From contig NZ_CP111079.1 of NCBI RefSeq assembly GCF_026278245.1, positions 4,708,501 through 4,772,500 of the forward strand: a DNA stretch of 64,000 nucleotides, given 5' to 3'. The notes under the pieces were generated by a model. That model worked only from the letters and a program-made list of their open reading frames with translations. It was not told the origin of the DNA and did not search any database. This DNA is from Pontibacter kalidii (GTDB lineage Bacteria; Bacteroidota; Bacteroidia; Cytophagales; Hymenobacteraceae). The position numbers and the translations under genes were made by a program. Shown here one piece after another: positions 20,204 to 29,073 of this stretch (position 1 is its first letter; each line of letters starts with the position of its first letter).

Positions 20204-22069
20204 ATGGCAAAAGTTGCAATAAACCTTTCTACCGGAGCTCTTCAGCAGGAAGAGGTAATAGTAGGTATAGATTTAGGAACGACCAACAGCTTGGTGGCCT
20301 ACATCCATCCTGAAGATAAAAAGCCGATCGCGATCAACGACCAGGGCCGTGGCACGATTGTGCCGTCGGTGGTGCACTTTACGCAGCAGGGCGATACGAT
20401 TGTGGGCACCGAGGCGAAGGAGTACCTGACCACTGACCCGGCGAATACTTTCTACTCCGTAAAGCGCCTGCTGGGCAAGTCGTACAAAGACCTGGGCGAG
20501 CACAAGGATTACTTCGGCTACAAAATCATCGACGATGATTCAGAGGGCCTGGTGAAGATACGGGTGCAGGACACCTTTCACTCCCCAATTGATCTGTCGG
20601 CGGAGATATTGAAAGAACTGCGCGAGCGGGCCGAGCATTCCCTGAAAACCCCGGTGAACCGTGCGGTGATCACGGTGCCGGCCTACTTTAACGACTCTCA
20701 GCGCCAGGCTACCCGTGATGCCGGAAAGCTGGCCGGGCTGGAGGTGCTGCGCATCGTAAATGAGCCCACCGCAGCGGCGCTGGCCTATGGCATCGGCATC
20801 GACCCAAGCGAGGAGAAAACCGTGGCCGTGTATGATCTAGGGGGCGGTACGTTTGATATCTCTATCCTGAGCATCCACCAAGGCATTTTCGAAGTGCTCT
20901 CCACGCACGGCGATACCTACCTGGGCGGCGATGACTTCGACCGTGCCATCATCAACCACTGGATTCAGGAAAACCAGCTGATCGCGGATACGATAAACGA
21001 AGATAAAAACTTGCAGCAGGAGTTACGACTCCGAGCCGAAGAAGCTAAGAGAACCCTCAGTTCCCAGCCAGTCTACACCGGAACCATAAACGGAGCTATA
21101 GATTGCCACATCGAACGCCATACCTTTGAGACGCTGATCGCGCCAACTGTTGCCCGCACCATTGAGAGCTGTAAGCAGGCCATGGCCGATGCCAAGCTGC
21201 AGCCGGAGCAGATCGATGCGGTGATCATGGTAGGCGGTTCCACGCGTGTGCCGATGGTATACGAGGCAGTGTCAGCGTTCTTTGGTAAGCCAGCCAACAA
21301 CCAGCTGAACCCGGATGAGGTAGTGGCCCTGGGCGCAGCGATCCAAGCCGACATCCTGGCGGGCAACCGTAAGGACATCCTGCTGCTGGACGTAACCCCG
21401 CTCACGCTGGGCATCGAAACCATGGGCGGCCTGATGGACCCGATTATCCCCCGAAACTCTAAAATACCGACCAAAGCCGGACGCCAGTATACCACCTCGG
21501 TGGACGGCCAGGTGAACATGAAGATCTCGGTTTACCAAGGCGAGCGCGATGTGGTGAAAGAGAACCGCAAGCTGGCTGAGTTCGACCTGAAGGGCATACC
21601 TGCCATGCCGGCCGGCTTCCCGAAGGTGGACGTAAACTTTATACTGAATGCTGATGGCATCCTTAAAGTAGAGGCCGTGGAGCTGCGCTCGGGCGTGCGC
21701 CAGGAGGTGGAGGTGAAGCCGCAGTATGGCCTGACCGACCAGCAGGTGGAGCAGATGCTGATGGACTCCATCACCCACGCCAAGGACGACGTGGCCACCC
21801 GTATGCAAATTGAGGCGCGCACCACGGCTGAGCAGATGCTCTACCAGGTAGAGCGATTTGTGGAGAAGAACGGCCAGCACCTGACGGAGGAGGAGATCAA
21901 CCTGACGCGCGAGAACCTGCAGAAGCTGCGCGAAGTATTGGCAGCCGGGGGCGATAAAGATGCCATTTACGCAGCCATCGACAGGCTGGAGGAACAGACC
22001 AGCCCGTTTGCCGAGCGCGTGATGCAGATCTCTATCAAGCAGGCCATGGCCGGTAAGAAGATCGAGTAG
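20204..22069 (+). CDS. hscA: Hsp70 family chaperone, HscA-like
   Basis: A 621-aa Hsp70. The ATPase domain has VGIDLGTTNSLVAY (about residues 20-33), the phosphate-2 motif AVYDLGGGTFDIS and the adenosine motif MVGGSTRVPMV. The substrate domain starts with DVTPLTLGIETMGG. It is shorter than DnaK, lacks DnaK's Gly-rich acidic tail and ends FAERVMQISIKQAMAGKKIE, which resembles HscA, the Fe-S scaffold chaperone. No isc genes are nearby, so the Fe-S role is inferred from sequence alone; a second DnaK-like chaperone remains possible. Confidence 0.75.
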   Translation: MAKVAINLSTGALQQEEVIVGIDLGTTNSLVAYIHPEDKKPIAINDQGRGTIVPSVVHFTQQGDTIVGTEAKEYLTTDPANTFYSVKRLLGKSYKDLGEHKDYFGYKIIDDDSEGLVKIRVQDTFHSPIDLSAEILKELRERAEHSLKTPVNRAVITVPAYFNDSQRQATRDAGKLAGLEVLRIVNEPTAAALAYGIGIDPSEEKTVAVYDLGGGTFDISILSIHQGIFEVLSTHGDTYLGGDDFDRAIINHWIQENQLIADTINEDKNLQQELRLRAEEAKRTLSSQPVYTGTINGAIDCHIERHTFETLIAPTVARTIESCKQAMADAKLQPEQIDAVIMVGGSTRVPMVYEAVSAFFGKPANNQLNPDEVVALGAAIQADILAGNRKDILLLDVTPLTLGIETMGGLMDPIIPRNSKIPTKAGRQYTTSVDGQVNMKISVYQGERDVVKENRKLAEFDLKGIPAMPAGFPKVDVNFILNADGILKVEAVELRSGVRQEVEVKPQYGLTDQQVEQMLMDSITHAKDDVATRMQIEARTTAEQMLYQVERFVEKNGQHLTEEEINLTRENLQKLREVLAAGGDKDAIYAAIDRLEEQTSPFAERVMQISIKQAMAGKKIE

Positions 22070-22112
22070 AAGTATAAAGCAGCCTGGGAAGATACAAGCC
22101 CGGAGCTGCGCA

Positions 22113-22167
22113 AAGTATAAAAGAGAAGCGCTGGCTATACTTTAGCCAGCGCTTCTCTTTTATACTT
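22113..22167. terminator. Bidirectional terminator hairpin with a 25-bp perfect stem
   Basis: The left arm (22113-22137) and right arm (22143-22167) are exactly complementary, with a 5-nt loop. Both ends carry T-rich sequence, and the outermost 7 bp of the stem are AAGTATA/TATACTT. It lies between the converging Hsp70 gene (+) and the small membrane protein gene (-), and probably terminates both. Confidence 0.85.
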
Positions 22168-22269
22168 ATAAGTATGATAGACGGTACTTCAGCTTTGGAT
22201 GCTCCCTTTACCTGATGAGGTGCCGAAGCAGTGGAAGCCAGCTCAGCCTAAACCAGGCAATGGCTCTGG

Positions 22270-22620
22270 TTATTGTGCTATGGCTTGGAGCACAAACTGC
22301 AGCAGGCTGAAGTTAAAGTATAGCAGCGTAATGGCCACAATCACCCCGACCATCACGTTGGCGTAGGGCGCATCCTGTTCCTGCACTTCCCGCACACCCC
22401 AGTAGATGTAGCCGATAAGGGCCAGCAGGGCGTAGAGCAGCAGCAGAGCAGGTATGGCCAGCAGCACCTCCACGGAGGCGATGCGCCAGAAGTAGTTCAG
22501 GCCCAGCCAGAACAAGTTCAGCGTCCACGACACGACCAGCATCAGGATGCTGCGCCGCCCTGACACTAAGCCTATACTTCTGAAAAACTTTGCCGCTGCT
22601 GTGCCTTCTCCCGCTGCCAT
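22270..22620 (-). CDS. Small integral membrane protein, unknown function
   Basis: A 116-aa protein of unrecognised family. After a short polar N-terminus there are three or four hydrophobic stretches (about residues 26-44, 50-74 and 87-112), separated by a charged loop (GVREVQEQDAPYA). It lies 9 bp downstream of the Ldh-type oxidoreductase on the same strand and may share its transcript. No catalytic motif is visible. Confidence 0.75.
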   Translation of the reverse strand: MAAGEGTAAAKFFRSIGLVSGRRSILMLVVSWTLNLFWLGLNYFWRIASVEVLLAIPALLLLYALLALIGYIYWGVREVQEQDAPYANVMVGVIVAITLLYFNFSLLQFVLQAIAQ

Positions 22621-22629
22621 ATTTTATCC

Positions 22630-23697
22630 TTACAGTTTAATTCCGAAGCGCTGGCCCAGCGACTCCAGGTCGCGCTCCACGGGTGTCAGCAGCGGAATAC
22701 CCTGAATCATGCGTATCTCTTCCGTTACCCGCTCCGGGTCGCCCGGAATCAAGACGGCACTCTCGCCCGGAACCACGTTTGCGCTCCGGAAGGCTTCGAT
22801 CCAGTTGTCCATGTGCTGCTTGAACTCATCGGCCGGGCGAAAAGCATCCACGCGCATGGCTCCTAAGAAGTGGCCGATTCCTTCGCCGGGCAGGTTGTCT
22901 GCCACCGGCAGGAAGGCCACAAACGGCGGCACCCACGGTCCGTAATTGGCACCGGAAAGCACCGCCGACAAGATATCTACCACAGCGGCCAGAGCATACC
23001 CCTTGTGGCTGCCATGGTCGCGGTCTGAGCCGAGGGGAAGCAGCGCGCCGCCGTCCTTTAGTTCGTTGGGATTTGTAGATTCGTTCCCTTCCTTTGTCTG
23101 GATCCAGCCTGTAGGGGCTTTTTTCTCCTTGCGCTGCAGGATCTCCAGTTTGCCGTTGGCTGCGGCAGCTGTGGCAAGGTCGGCAACAAAAGGTGGCTGG
23201 CGGTTGGCGGGCACGGCTACGGCAATCGGATTGGTGCCCAGCATGCGGTCTGTGGAGAAGGTAGGGGCCACCAGCGGCGAGGCGTTAGTCATGGCAATGC
23301 CAATCATATCACTCTGCAGGGCCATCATGGCATGGTAGCCGGCAATGCCGAAGTGGTTGGAGTTTTTTACCGACACCCAGCCGGTGCCGGCCTGCTCCGC
23401 CTTCTTTTTGGCGATCTCCATGGCGCGCGGCGCCACTACCAGGCCAAGGCCTGCGTCACCATCCACAGTGGCGGTGCTGGGTGTTTCGTGCACCACGCGG
23501 ATGTTTGGTTTCGGGTTGATGCGGCCAGCCTCCCACAGCCTCACATAGCCGCTCAGGCGGGCTACGCCATGGGAGTCTACGCCGCGCAGGTCGGCGGAAA
23601 GCAGTACTTCGGCAGCCAGACGGGCATCGTCCGCCGGGCAGCCCATGTGCAGGAACACCTCCTGCGTAAAATCGAAAAGTTGTCGGTATGGGTACAT
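22630..23697 (-). CDS. Ldh family (malate/L-lactate-type) NAD(P)-dependent oxidoreductase
   Basis: This family reduces 2-oxo acids or related ureidoglycolate- and sulfolactate-type substrates with NAD(P)H. The ATG at 23697 (MYPYRQLFDFTQ) gives 355 aa; an upstream ATG at 23724 would add nine residues. Family blocks include LRGVDSHGVARL with its conserved His, GWVSVKNSNHFGIAGYH and MTNASPLVAPTF followed by LGTNPIAVAVP. The substrate cannot be assigned from sequence. It is divergent from the TPR gene. Confidence 0.88.
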   Translation of the reverse strand: MYPYRQLFDFTQEVFLHMGCPADDARLAAEVLLSADLRGVDSHGVARLSGYVRLWEAGRINPKPNIRVVHETPSTATVDGDAGLGLVVAPRAMEIAKKKAEQAGTGWVSVKNSNHFGIAGYHAMMALQSDMIGIAMTNASPLVAPTFSTDRMLGTNPIAVAVPANRQPPFVADLATAAAANGKLEILQRKEKKAPTGWIQTKEGNESTNPNELKDGGALLPLGSDRDHGSHKGYALAAVVDILSAVLSGANYGPWVPPFVAFLPVADNLPGEGIGHFLGAMRVDAFRPADEFKQHMDNWIEAFRSANVVPGESAVLIPGDPERVTEEIRMIQGIPLLTPVERDLESLGQRFGIKL

Positions 23698-23904
23698 GAG
23701 AGCGTCTTCTGTTAAGGGCGGCAAATTAAGAAATTATCAGGCCAATGCCTTAGCTTATACTTTGTTCCCTTCTCCTCGAACGACTAAAACTATAATTTAT
23801 GGCCTCTTCACCAGCTATATTACTTTTTTTCTATACTTTTCGGGCTGATTTTGCAAAACTGGAACAGGCTTTGCCTTTGCCTCAGAAAGTTAGCCCCTTA
23901 TACT

Positions 23905-26283
23905 ATGAAAAAAGCACTACTACTTTTCACCGCTGCCCTCGCGGCCTTTACTGCCCAGGCGCAGCACAAGCTGCTGTTCGAGGAGAAGACAGCCGAGGCC
24001 TACCTGCTGAAGTATGGAACCGGCTCCGGCGCCAGTCAGGCCCAGCTCAACAGCATCATCAATATACTTAAAGAAAACCAGGTGACCACCCGTAGCGGCA
24101 GGCCGCCCCGCACGCCAGAGTTCACGCTCCGCTTTGAGCAGCAGGCACAGGTGGCGGATGCCGGCGACAAGCTGCAGCTAAAGGTGCAGGTGGCAAAAGT
24201 ACAGGTAAGCGGCAGCACCGACTACAAAGGCTTTGATTTGGGCGATGCCTTGCTGCCGGATAAGTATAAGGCCAAGGTACAACTGCTGAATGCCAAGAAC
24301 GAGGTAGTGCAGGTATACGACCGGACCGTGGCGCTGAAGCCAAACGGCGTGGCGCTGCTGCAGGAGCAGCTGCCTGATACCGCTGCCCACCAGAACTATA
24401 AACTGCAGGTGGTAGAGGAGCAGGTGGAGTACACGGCCGTGGATGTGCAGCAACTGCGGGAGCAACTGAACCTGGTGCGGGCGTATTTTGCCGCCGATGC
24501 CAACGTGCTGCAGGCCCTGAAGGAGGTGGCGCTTATACTTCCGGATGATATTGACCGCCTGCCCCTGCACGACCGCAAACTGCACGAGCTGGAGAAGCAG
24601 TATGAGCTCCTGAAAAAAGAGAACTACACCGAAAAGCTTAACCTGAAACAGCAGGACCCGCAGCGCCTGAAGTATAAAATGGAGCAGCTTGGGCAGGTGC
24701 TGGGGGAGCGCCGCAAGGCTGTTAACTATACGTTAGCCACCATCCATGAGCATTTCTACAACCGGGGTGTGAGCCTGCTGAACAATGGCAATGGCTCGGT
24801 GGCGCAGACCTACTTTGCCAAGTCGGTGGAGGCCAACCCGAACTTTGCCCCGGCGCACGTGCAGCTTGCCCGCATCGACTTGCACAACGGTTACATCCGA
24901 GAGGCTACCAACCGCACCCGCGACGTACTCACCCGCATGCGCGTGGACCCGCAGACAGAGCAAATGGCGCTCACGTTGGCCCATGACATCTATGCCGCTC
25001 ACATCATCGAAGGAAACCGCCTTACCACTCGGGGTGAGTACCACAATGCACTGGAAGCTTACGCCGAAGCGCGCGACCTGTGCAGCACCATTGGCGGTCT
25101 GCGTTGCAGCATGCAGGCCCTGAATGACGGAGAGGCCCGTGCAGCCAGCGGCGTATACAGAAGTATGGTGGATAACGGCAGGCGTCTGCTGGCACGCAAC
25201 GATTTGCAGGAGGCGGAGCGGGTGGCACAGGAGGCGCTGGTTTTCCAGCGGGAGTATGATTACGTGCTGCACAACGCCACTGAGGCCGGCGACCTGCTGA
25301 ACCAGGTGAAGTTCCAGTGTTACCTTAGTTTTATAGATGAGGGCAAGCGCTACCTGGCGCAGCAGAACCATCGGGCGGCCCTGGGGCAGTTTGAAGAGGC
25401 ACTGACGCTGGAACAGCAGTATACGTTCAGGCCGGTGCAGGAACTGCGGTTGCTGTCGCAAAGGGCGGCCAAGCCGGTGCTGCTGGCCATGTTGGGGGAG
25501 GGCTATGAGCAGGCCATGCAGAACAGGCTAAGCAATGCCCGCCAGACCGCCGCCGATGCCACCGCTATGCAGGAGCGCTTTGCGCTGGTGCAGGATGCGG
25601 AGGTGGCCAGCAAGTATAAACTGCTGCGCGAGCGCATCTTTACCCAGGAATGCATCAACACGCAGGCTACGTACGACAAGCACTTCCAGAACGCGCAGGC
25701 GCTGGTGCGGGAGAAGAAGTTCATTGCCGCCGACCAGGCTTATGAGGCGGCAATCGGGGCGGCAGCGGGAATGTCGGAATGTGGTATTGCTTCCTTCACC
25801 GCAAAGGATGGGAAGGCAGCCATTGCCGTAGCCGCTAACTACCAGCGCAAGTTGGAGGAGGCCAACCGCCTGATCAGCAGGAACAAGTATAACGAAGCAA
25901 TTCTGAAGTATGATGAGGCAAGAATATACTACCTGGCGCAGCAGGTAAACAGGTTCGGGCTGGACCACATCTCGCTCTTCAACTTTGGCAAAGATCACCC
26001 CAACCAGCCTTTTACAGCGGCTGTGGCAGGTTATTTCGCTAACCAAGGGGAGGAGCAGGTGTCGATACAACTGCTGTCGATGTTGCTGGAGAAAGGCTAC
26101 CGTAAAGGCAAAACCAAGCAAGTGCAGCAGCAACTGGGCCAGCAACTGGCGCTGAAAGATGTGCAGCAGGGGCAGTTGCTGGATGCTAAAGTACAGTCCG
26201 TAAAGTATAGCCAGAACAACCGGGGGCTGAAGCAGCTGAAGAAAGCATATGAGAAGGAGCGGAAGCGGCTGGGGAAAGGGTAA
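23905..26283 (+). CDS. Secreted TPR-repeat protein, unknown function
   Basis: The start at ATG 23905 gives MKKALLLFTAALAAFTAQAQ, a clear signal peptide with cleavage after AQA, and a 792-aa protein. The longer frame from 23851 adds a non-signal leader and is disfavoured. An N-terminal beta-like region (about residues 30-190) is followed by helical TPR-like units, for example VSLLNNGNGSVAQTYFAKSVEANP, YHNALEAYAEARDL, HRAALGQFEEALTLE and YNEAILKYDEARIYY. It is Gln/Ala/Leu-rich. It probably acts in the periplasm or at the outer membrane as a protein scaffold. Confidence 0.8.
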   Translation: MKKALLLFTAALAAFTAQAQHKLLFEEKTAEAYLLKYGTGSGASQAQLNSIINILKENQVTTRSGRPPRTPEFTLRFEQQAQVADAGDKLQLKVQVAKVQVSGSTDYKGFDLGDALLPDKYKAKVQLLNAKNEVVQVYDRTVALKPNGVALLQEQLPDTAAHQNYKLQVVEEQVEYTAVDVQQLREQLNLVRAYFAADANVLQALKEVALILPDDIDRLPLHDRKLHELEKQYELLKKENYTEKLNLKQQDPQRLKYKMEQLGQVLGERRKAVNYTLATIHEHFYNRGVSLLNNGNGSVAQTYFAKSVEANPNFAPAHVQLARIDLHNGYIREATNRTRDVLTRMRVDPQTEQMALTLAHDIYAAHIIEGNRLTTRGEYHNALEAYAEARDLCSTIGGLRCSMQALNDGEARAASGVYRSMVDNGRRLLARNDLQEAERVAQEALVFQREYDYVLHNATEAGDLLNQVKFQCYLSFIDEGKRYLAQQNHRAALGQFEEALTLEQQYTFRPVQELRLLSQRAAKPVLLAMLGEGYEQAMQNRLSNARQTAADATAMQERFALVQDAEVASKYKLLRERIFTQECINTQATYDKHFQNAQALVREKKFIAADQAYEAAIGAAAGMSECGIASFTAKDGKAAIAVAANYQRKLEEANRLISRNKYNEAILKYDEARIYYLAQQVNRFGLDHISLFNFGKDHPNQPFTAAVAGYFANQGEEQVSIQLLSMLLEKGYRKGKTKQVQQQLGQQLALKDVQQGQLLDAKVQSVKYSQNNRGLKQLKKAYEKERKRLGKG

Positions 26284-27131
26284 AAGTTCAGTAGCCCAGG
26301 GAGTTTATATTTCCGGGGCTATTTTTTGCAATTTGCAGCAAGCTATACTTTTCTAGCGCTAGCATTCGCTTGTACCTTCTCTTAGCCGCTGCTTCCCGCA
26401 ACTGGAAGCAAGCTATACTTGCTAGCTGCTGCTCATCCACGGCTTTACAACCTGCTCGTTTCATAGTATACTTTGGTGCTCTCCAGCCCGGGTGGGCTCG
26501 TGCTTTGGCATCGCGCGGTGTACATTTCCTTTGCTTGACCTGCGGTCTCCGCAATTTCGCTGAAGCGAAACCGGGAATCTACAAGGCGCTCAACCCAAGG
26601 ACTGGGATCAGTTTTCGATAGCCGCTGCCTTTTCTGTCATCTCGAATGGAATGAGAGATCTCTTTAGAATTCTGTTTAGATCTCTCGCGCTGCTCGAGAT
26701 GACAAGGAAGTATAACAAGCACGGAATTCCCTTCTCTGAAGTAGTGGGTTAATCCTTTGTAGGGACAGGTCGCGACCTGTCCGCGTGAAGGCTGTAGAAA
26801 TACTTAGGCATGAGTAACAGCAGGCTCCCCTCCTTGGACAAGGAGGGGTAGGGGTGGTTGGATTTCGAAGCTCTGAGCCTCACCTCCCTTCCCACAAGTT
26901 CCTTTCAGGATGACAGCAAAGTATAGCAACAAGTATAACAACTATGAAACTTATACTTCAGCCAAAGCTATTACGAACTCCCCTCCTTAGAAAAGACTAG
27001 AATCCCGAACTCTTTCCGGCGGTGGGGTGATATAGGTTGGACCTAATGCAGGCAGCCACTCCTAGGAGCTGCGCACGCTGCGAGGTCTTCAGGATACGAT
27101 CTGCAAATCCTGAAGCAGACAAAAGAAAACG
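26284..27131. repeat. 848-bp gene-free spacer with stacked repeat modules
   Basis: No credible gene is present. In order it holds: a dispersed repeat copy (26384-26629); an inverted-repeat module with 10-bp arms GTCATCTCGA/TCGAGATGAC (26636-26703); a 20-bp palindrome GGACAGGTCGCGACCTGTCC (26763-26782); a 41-bp hairpin unit (26821-26861) identical to one at 63136-63176; a segment with three AAGTATA sites (26926-26966); and mini-hairpins at 27033-27045 (TAGGT-TGG-ACCTA) and 27087-27115. Confidence 0.8.
26384..26629 (+). repeat. Dispersed repeat, copy 1
   Basis: About 245 bp, starting AGCCGCTGCTTCCCGCAACTG and ending CGATAGCCGCTGCC. It shares an uninterrupted 22-bp block with copy 3 (26434-26455 and 62741-62762), and a block around GCGCTCAACNNAAGGACTGGG and CGATAGCCGC with copies 2 and 3. 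Short open frames in it are not conserved in length and look fortuitous. Confidence 0.75.
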
Positions 27132-28067
27132 CTACTTCTGCAGCATCTCGTACAGCACGCCCTCTTTCAGCGCATAGGATGATACTCTAATTTCCTGCAG
27201 CTTATACTTCTGCAGCACGAAATCCACGGCTATACTTGCCAGCACGATCATGTCTACGCGCATTTCCAGCATGCCGGGAATGGCAAGGCGCTCGTCGTGG
27301 TTTTTGCGGAGCAGGTCGTGGTGAATGGTATAATAATCTTCTACAGCCAGTGCAGCGGCGGCGGGGATACTTTGCTGGCGCGAAGTGTCGCTTTTGCGAA
27401 GGGCATCCATATCGCAGAGTGTGTCGAAGGTACCGGAGGAGCCTACCAGGATAGTGGGTTTATACTTAGCCACGGCCTCGGTAAGGGACTGCAGACGCTC
27501 GTCCAGGTACGCTTTTTCGGCGGCTATACTTTCGGCAGGGATCGGATCAGCGGTGAAGAACTGGTCCATGAGGCGTTGCGCCCCCAGTTCAAAGCTCTGC
27601 TTCCAGAAGATTTCGTTCTGGTTGCAAAGTATAAACTCCACGCTGCCGCCGCCAATATCCATGATGAGAGCTGTCTGCTCGTCCAGTACGCCGGCGAAGC
27701 GCACGCCGTAGTAGATCAATTCGGCCTCGCGGGCACCGTCTATCACCTCTACCTGTATATCGGTTTGCTTGAAGATGTCCTTTATAAAATCGTCGCCGTT
27801 GCTGGCGTTGCGCACCATGCTGGTGGCCATGGCCCGAACCGTTTTCGCCCCGAATTCATCTATGATTTTACGGAACCCGCGCAGGGTTTTGAGGGCACGC
27901 TCAGAGGCCTCGGGCGTAATGGCTCCGTTACTGATGCCGCCCTGCCCCAGCCGCACGGGCACCTTGGTTTTGTAAAGCTCCGTAAGCTGGCCCTGTTCAT
28001 CCACCTCTGTTACCAGCAGGTGAAAGGTATTGGTGCCCATGTCGATAAGTGCGAGGCGGTTGGTCAT
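27132..28067 (-). CDS. Ppx/GppA family exopolyphosphatase / pppGpp phosphatase-like protein
   Basis: This is an actin-fold phosphatase of the exopolyphosphatase/guanosine pentaphosphatase family. The 311-aa protein is the short form with only the two Ppx core domains. It has LIDMGTNTFHLLV (phosphate 1), GVRFAGVLDEQTALIMDIGGGSVEFIL (phosphate 2) and VGSSGTFDTL. E. coli Ppx and GppA are about 500 aa and carry an HD-like C-terminal domain that is missing here. Substrate preference is not determinable. Confidence 0.88.
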   Translation of the reverse strand: MTNRLALIDMGTNTFHLLVTEVDEQGQLTELYKTKVPVRLGQGGISNGAITPEASERALKTLRGFRKIIDEFGAKTVRAMATSMVRNASNGDDFIKDIFKQTDIQVEVIDGAREAELIYYGVRFAGVLDEQTALIMDIGGGSVEFILCNQNEIFWKQSFELGAQRLMDQFFTADPIPAESIAAEKAYLDERLQSLTEAVAKYKPTILVGSSGTFDTLCDMDALRKSDTSRQQSIPAAAALAVEDYYTIHHDLLRKNHDERLAIPGMLEMRVDMIVLASIAVDFVLQKYKLQEIRVSSYALKEGVLYEMLQK

Positions 28068-28082
28068 GTAGTGATGATTTTA

Positions 28083-29009
28083 TTAGGTTAAATAGTCTTG
28101 TAGCTCTTTAAATACCGCATCAATATCTTCTTTGATTCTTTTGGATGTGAATGTTAAAAGTGAAATACCCAAAGAGGATGCTTTATTTCGCTTGATGCTG
28201 TCGATAGTTTGTTGCTCTCGGCTTTTATGATGTTCAAAGCCATCTAACTCAATAAAGGCAATTTTCTGCCTCGTAAAGTTTGCTACTAAGAAATCATATC
28301 TAAAGTTGATAGGTTTAACTTTCTCTTCCGAATCGTTGTAAGGAATTTCTTGAAGTGTGGTGTAGATTCCGCTGCTATACTTGTAGTAGTAAAATTTTTG
28401 TCTCAAACTACAGACTTCTGGTATTATAGCTGGATTGGTTGGACTATGATGATAGTATTTAATCCAGTGCTTTACAAAAAGTCGCTCAAGGTAACTAGTT
28501 GATAACTGATCAAGGCATTTAACAAGATTTGTGTGATACTTTGTGCGTAATTGTCCATTTACATGCTCAATAGTCCATGGAATGGAACTCAGATCTTCAA
28601 GAGCATTGGTATTGATAAAGTTGTAACCGTCTTTTAGACCGAAGTTTAAGTCATAGTATTTCCGGTCATCCCAATTCAGGCCAAATCTTACTCTTTCTAT
28701 TAATGGGCTTTTGCGATGAGCAACTGGTTTATGTTTACTATACTTATTCTGGAAGCGCTCCATGGCTGCTTTCCTACCATCATTAGAGTTTAGCCACTTA
28801 ATAGCAGGCTCCGAAGACCAAAGTCCAAATTCATTTTGCTCTCTCAGAAACCAGTCGTTAGATATTTCACCTTCCACCTTTTCATAAAAAGCTTCATGCA
28901 TTTGCTCTGGAGTCCAGACCTTGTTCTGTCGGATAAATGCATCCATGAACTGAGCAATCTTCCCATTGATGTGGTTCTTATGTCTATTGTCTAATTCTGA
29001 GCTCTTCAT
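28083..29009 (-). CDS. AT-rich orphan with C-terminal PD-(D/E)XK-like nuclease domain
   Basis: A 308-aa protein of unrecognised overall family. The N-terminal 210 residues are hydrophilic, with many aromatic and charged residues. The last 80 resemble a DUF559/Vsr-like nuclease core: a strand with Asp (RYDFLVANF), then IAFIELDGFEHH (an ExD-type acidic pair followed by His), then a helix with D and K (TIDSIKRNKASSLGI) and a final hydrophobic strand. The gene is clearly richer in AT than its neighbours, which suggests acquisition by transfer. No partner methylase or helicase lies beside it. Nuclease activity is inferred. Confidence 0.6.
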   Translation of the reverse strand: MKSSELDNRHKNHINGKIAQFMDAFIRQNKVWTPEQMHEAFYEKVEGEISNDWFLREQNEFGLWSSEPAIKWLNSNDGRKAAMERFQNKYSKHKPVAHRKSPLIERVRFGLNWDDRKYYDLNFGLKDGYNFINTNALEDLSSIPWTIEHVNGQLRTKYHTNLVKCLDQLSTSYLERLFVKHWIKYYHHSPTNPAIIPEVCSLRQKFYYYKYSSGIYTTLQEIPYNDSEEKVKPINFRYDFLVANFTRQKIAFIELDGFEHHKSREQQTIDSIKRNKASSLGISLLTFTSKRIKEDIDAVFKELQDYLT

Positions 29010-29073
29010 ACCTTCACAAAGGTTAATTCATGCTAATGACCTGCAAAGGCTGATGTAAAGCAAATAAGCTGCT

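Noticed and set aside
21272..21880. Long minus-strand frame opposite the Hsp70 gene, and similar antisense frames opposite fusA, rplE, secA, dapF and the ALDH gene.
   Set aside because: All overlap strong genes on the other strand and show compositional shadows rather than domain structure.
26288..26621. Short open frames in the repeat-rich spacers (also 31485-31860 and 62584-62969).
   Set aside because: They fall in the dispersed repeats, differ in length and frame between copies and have no recognisable start signals; they look like chance frames in repeats, although parts are similar because the DNA is.
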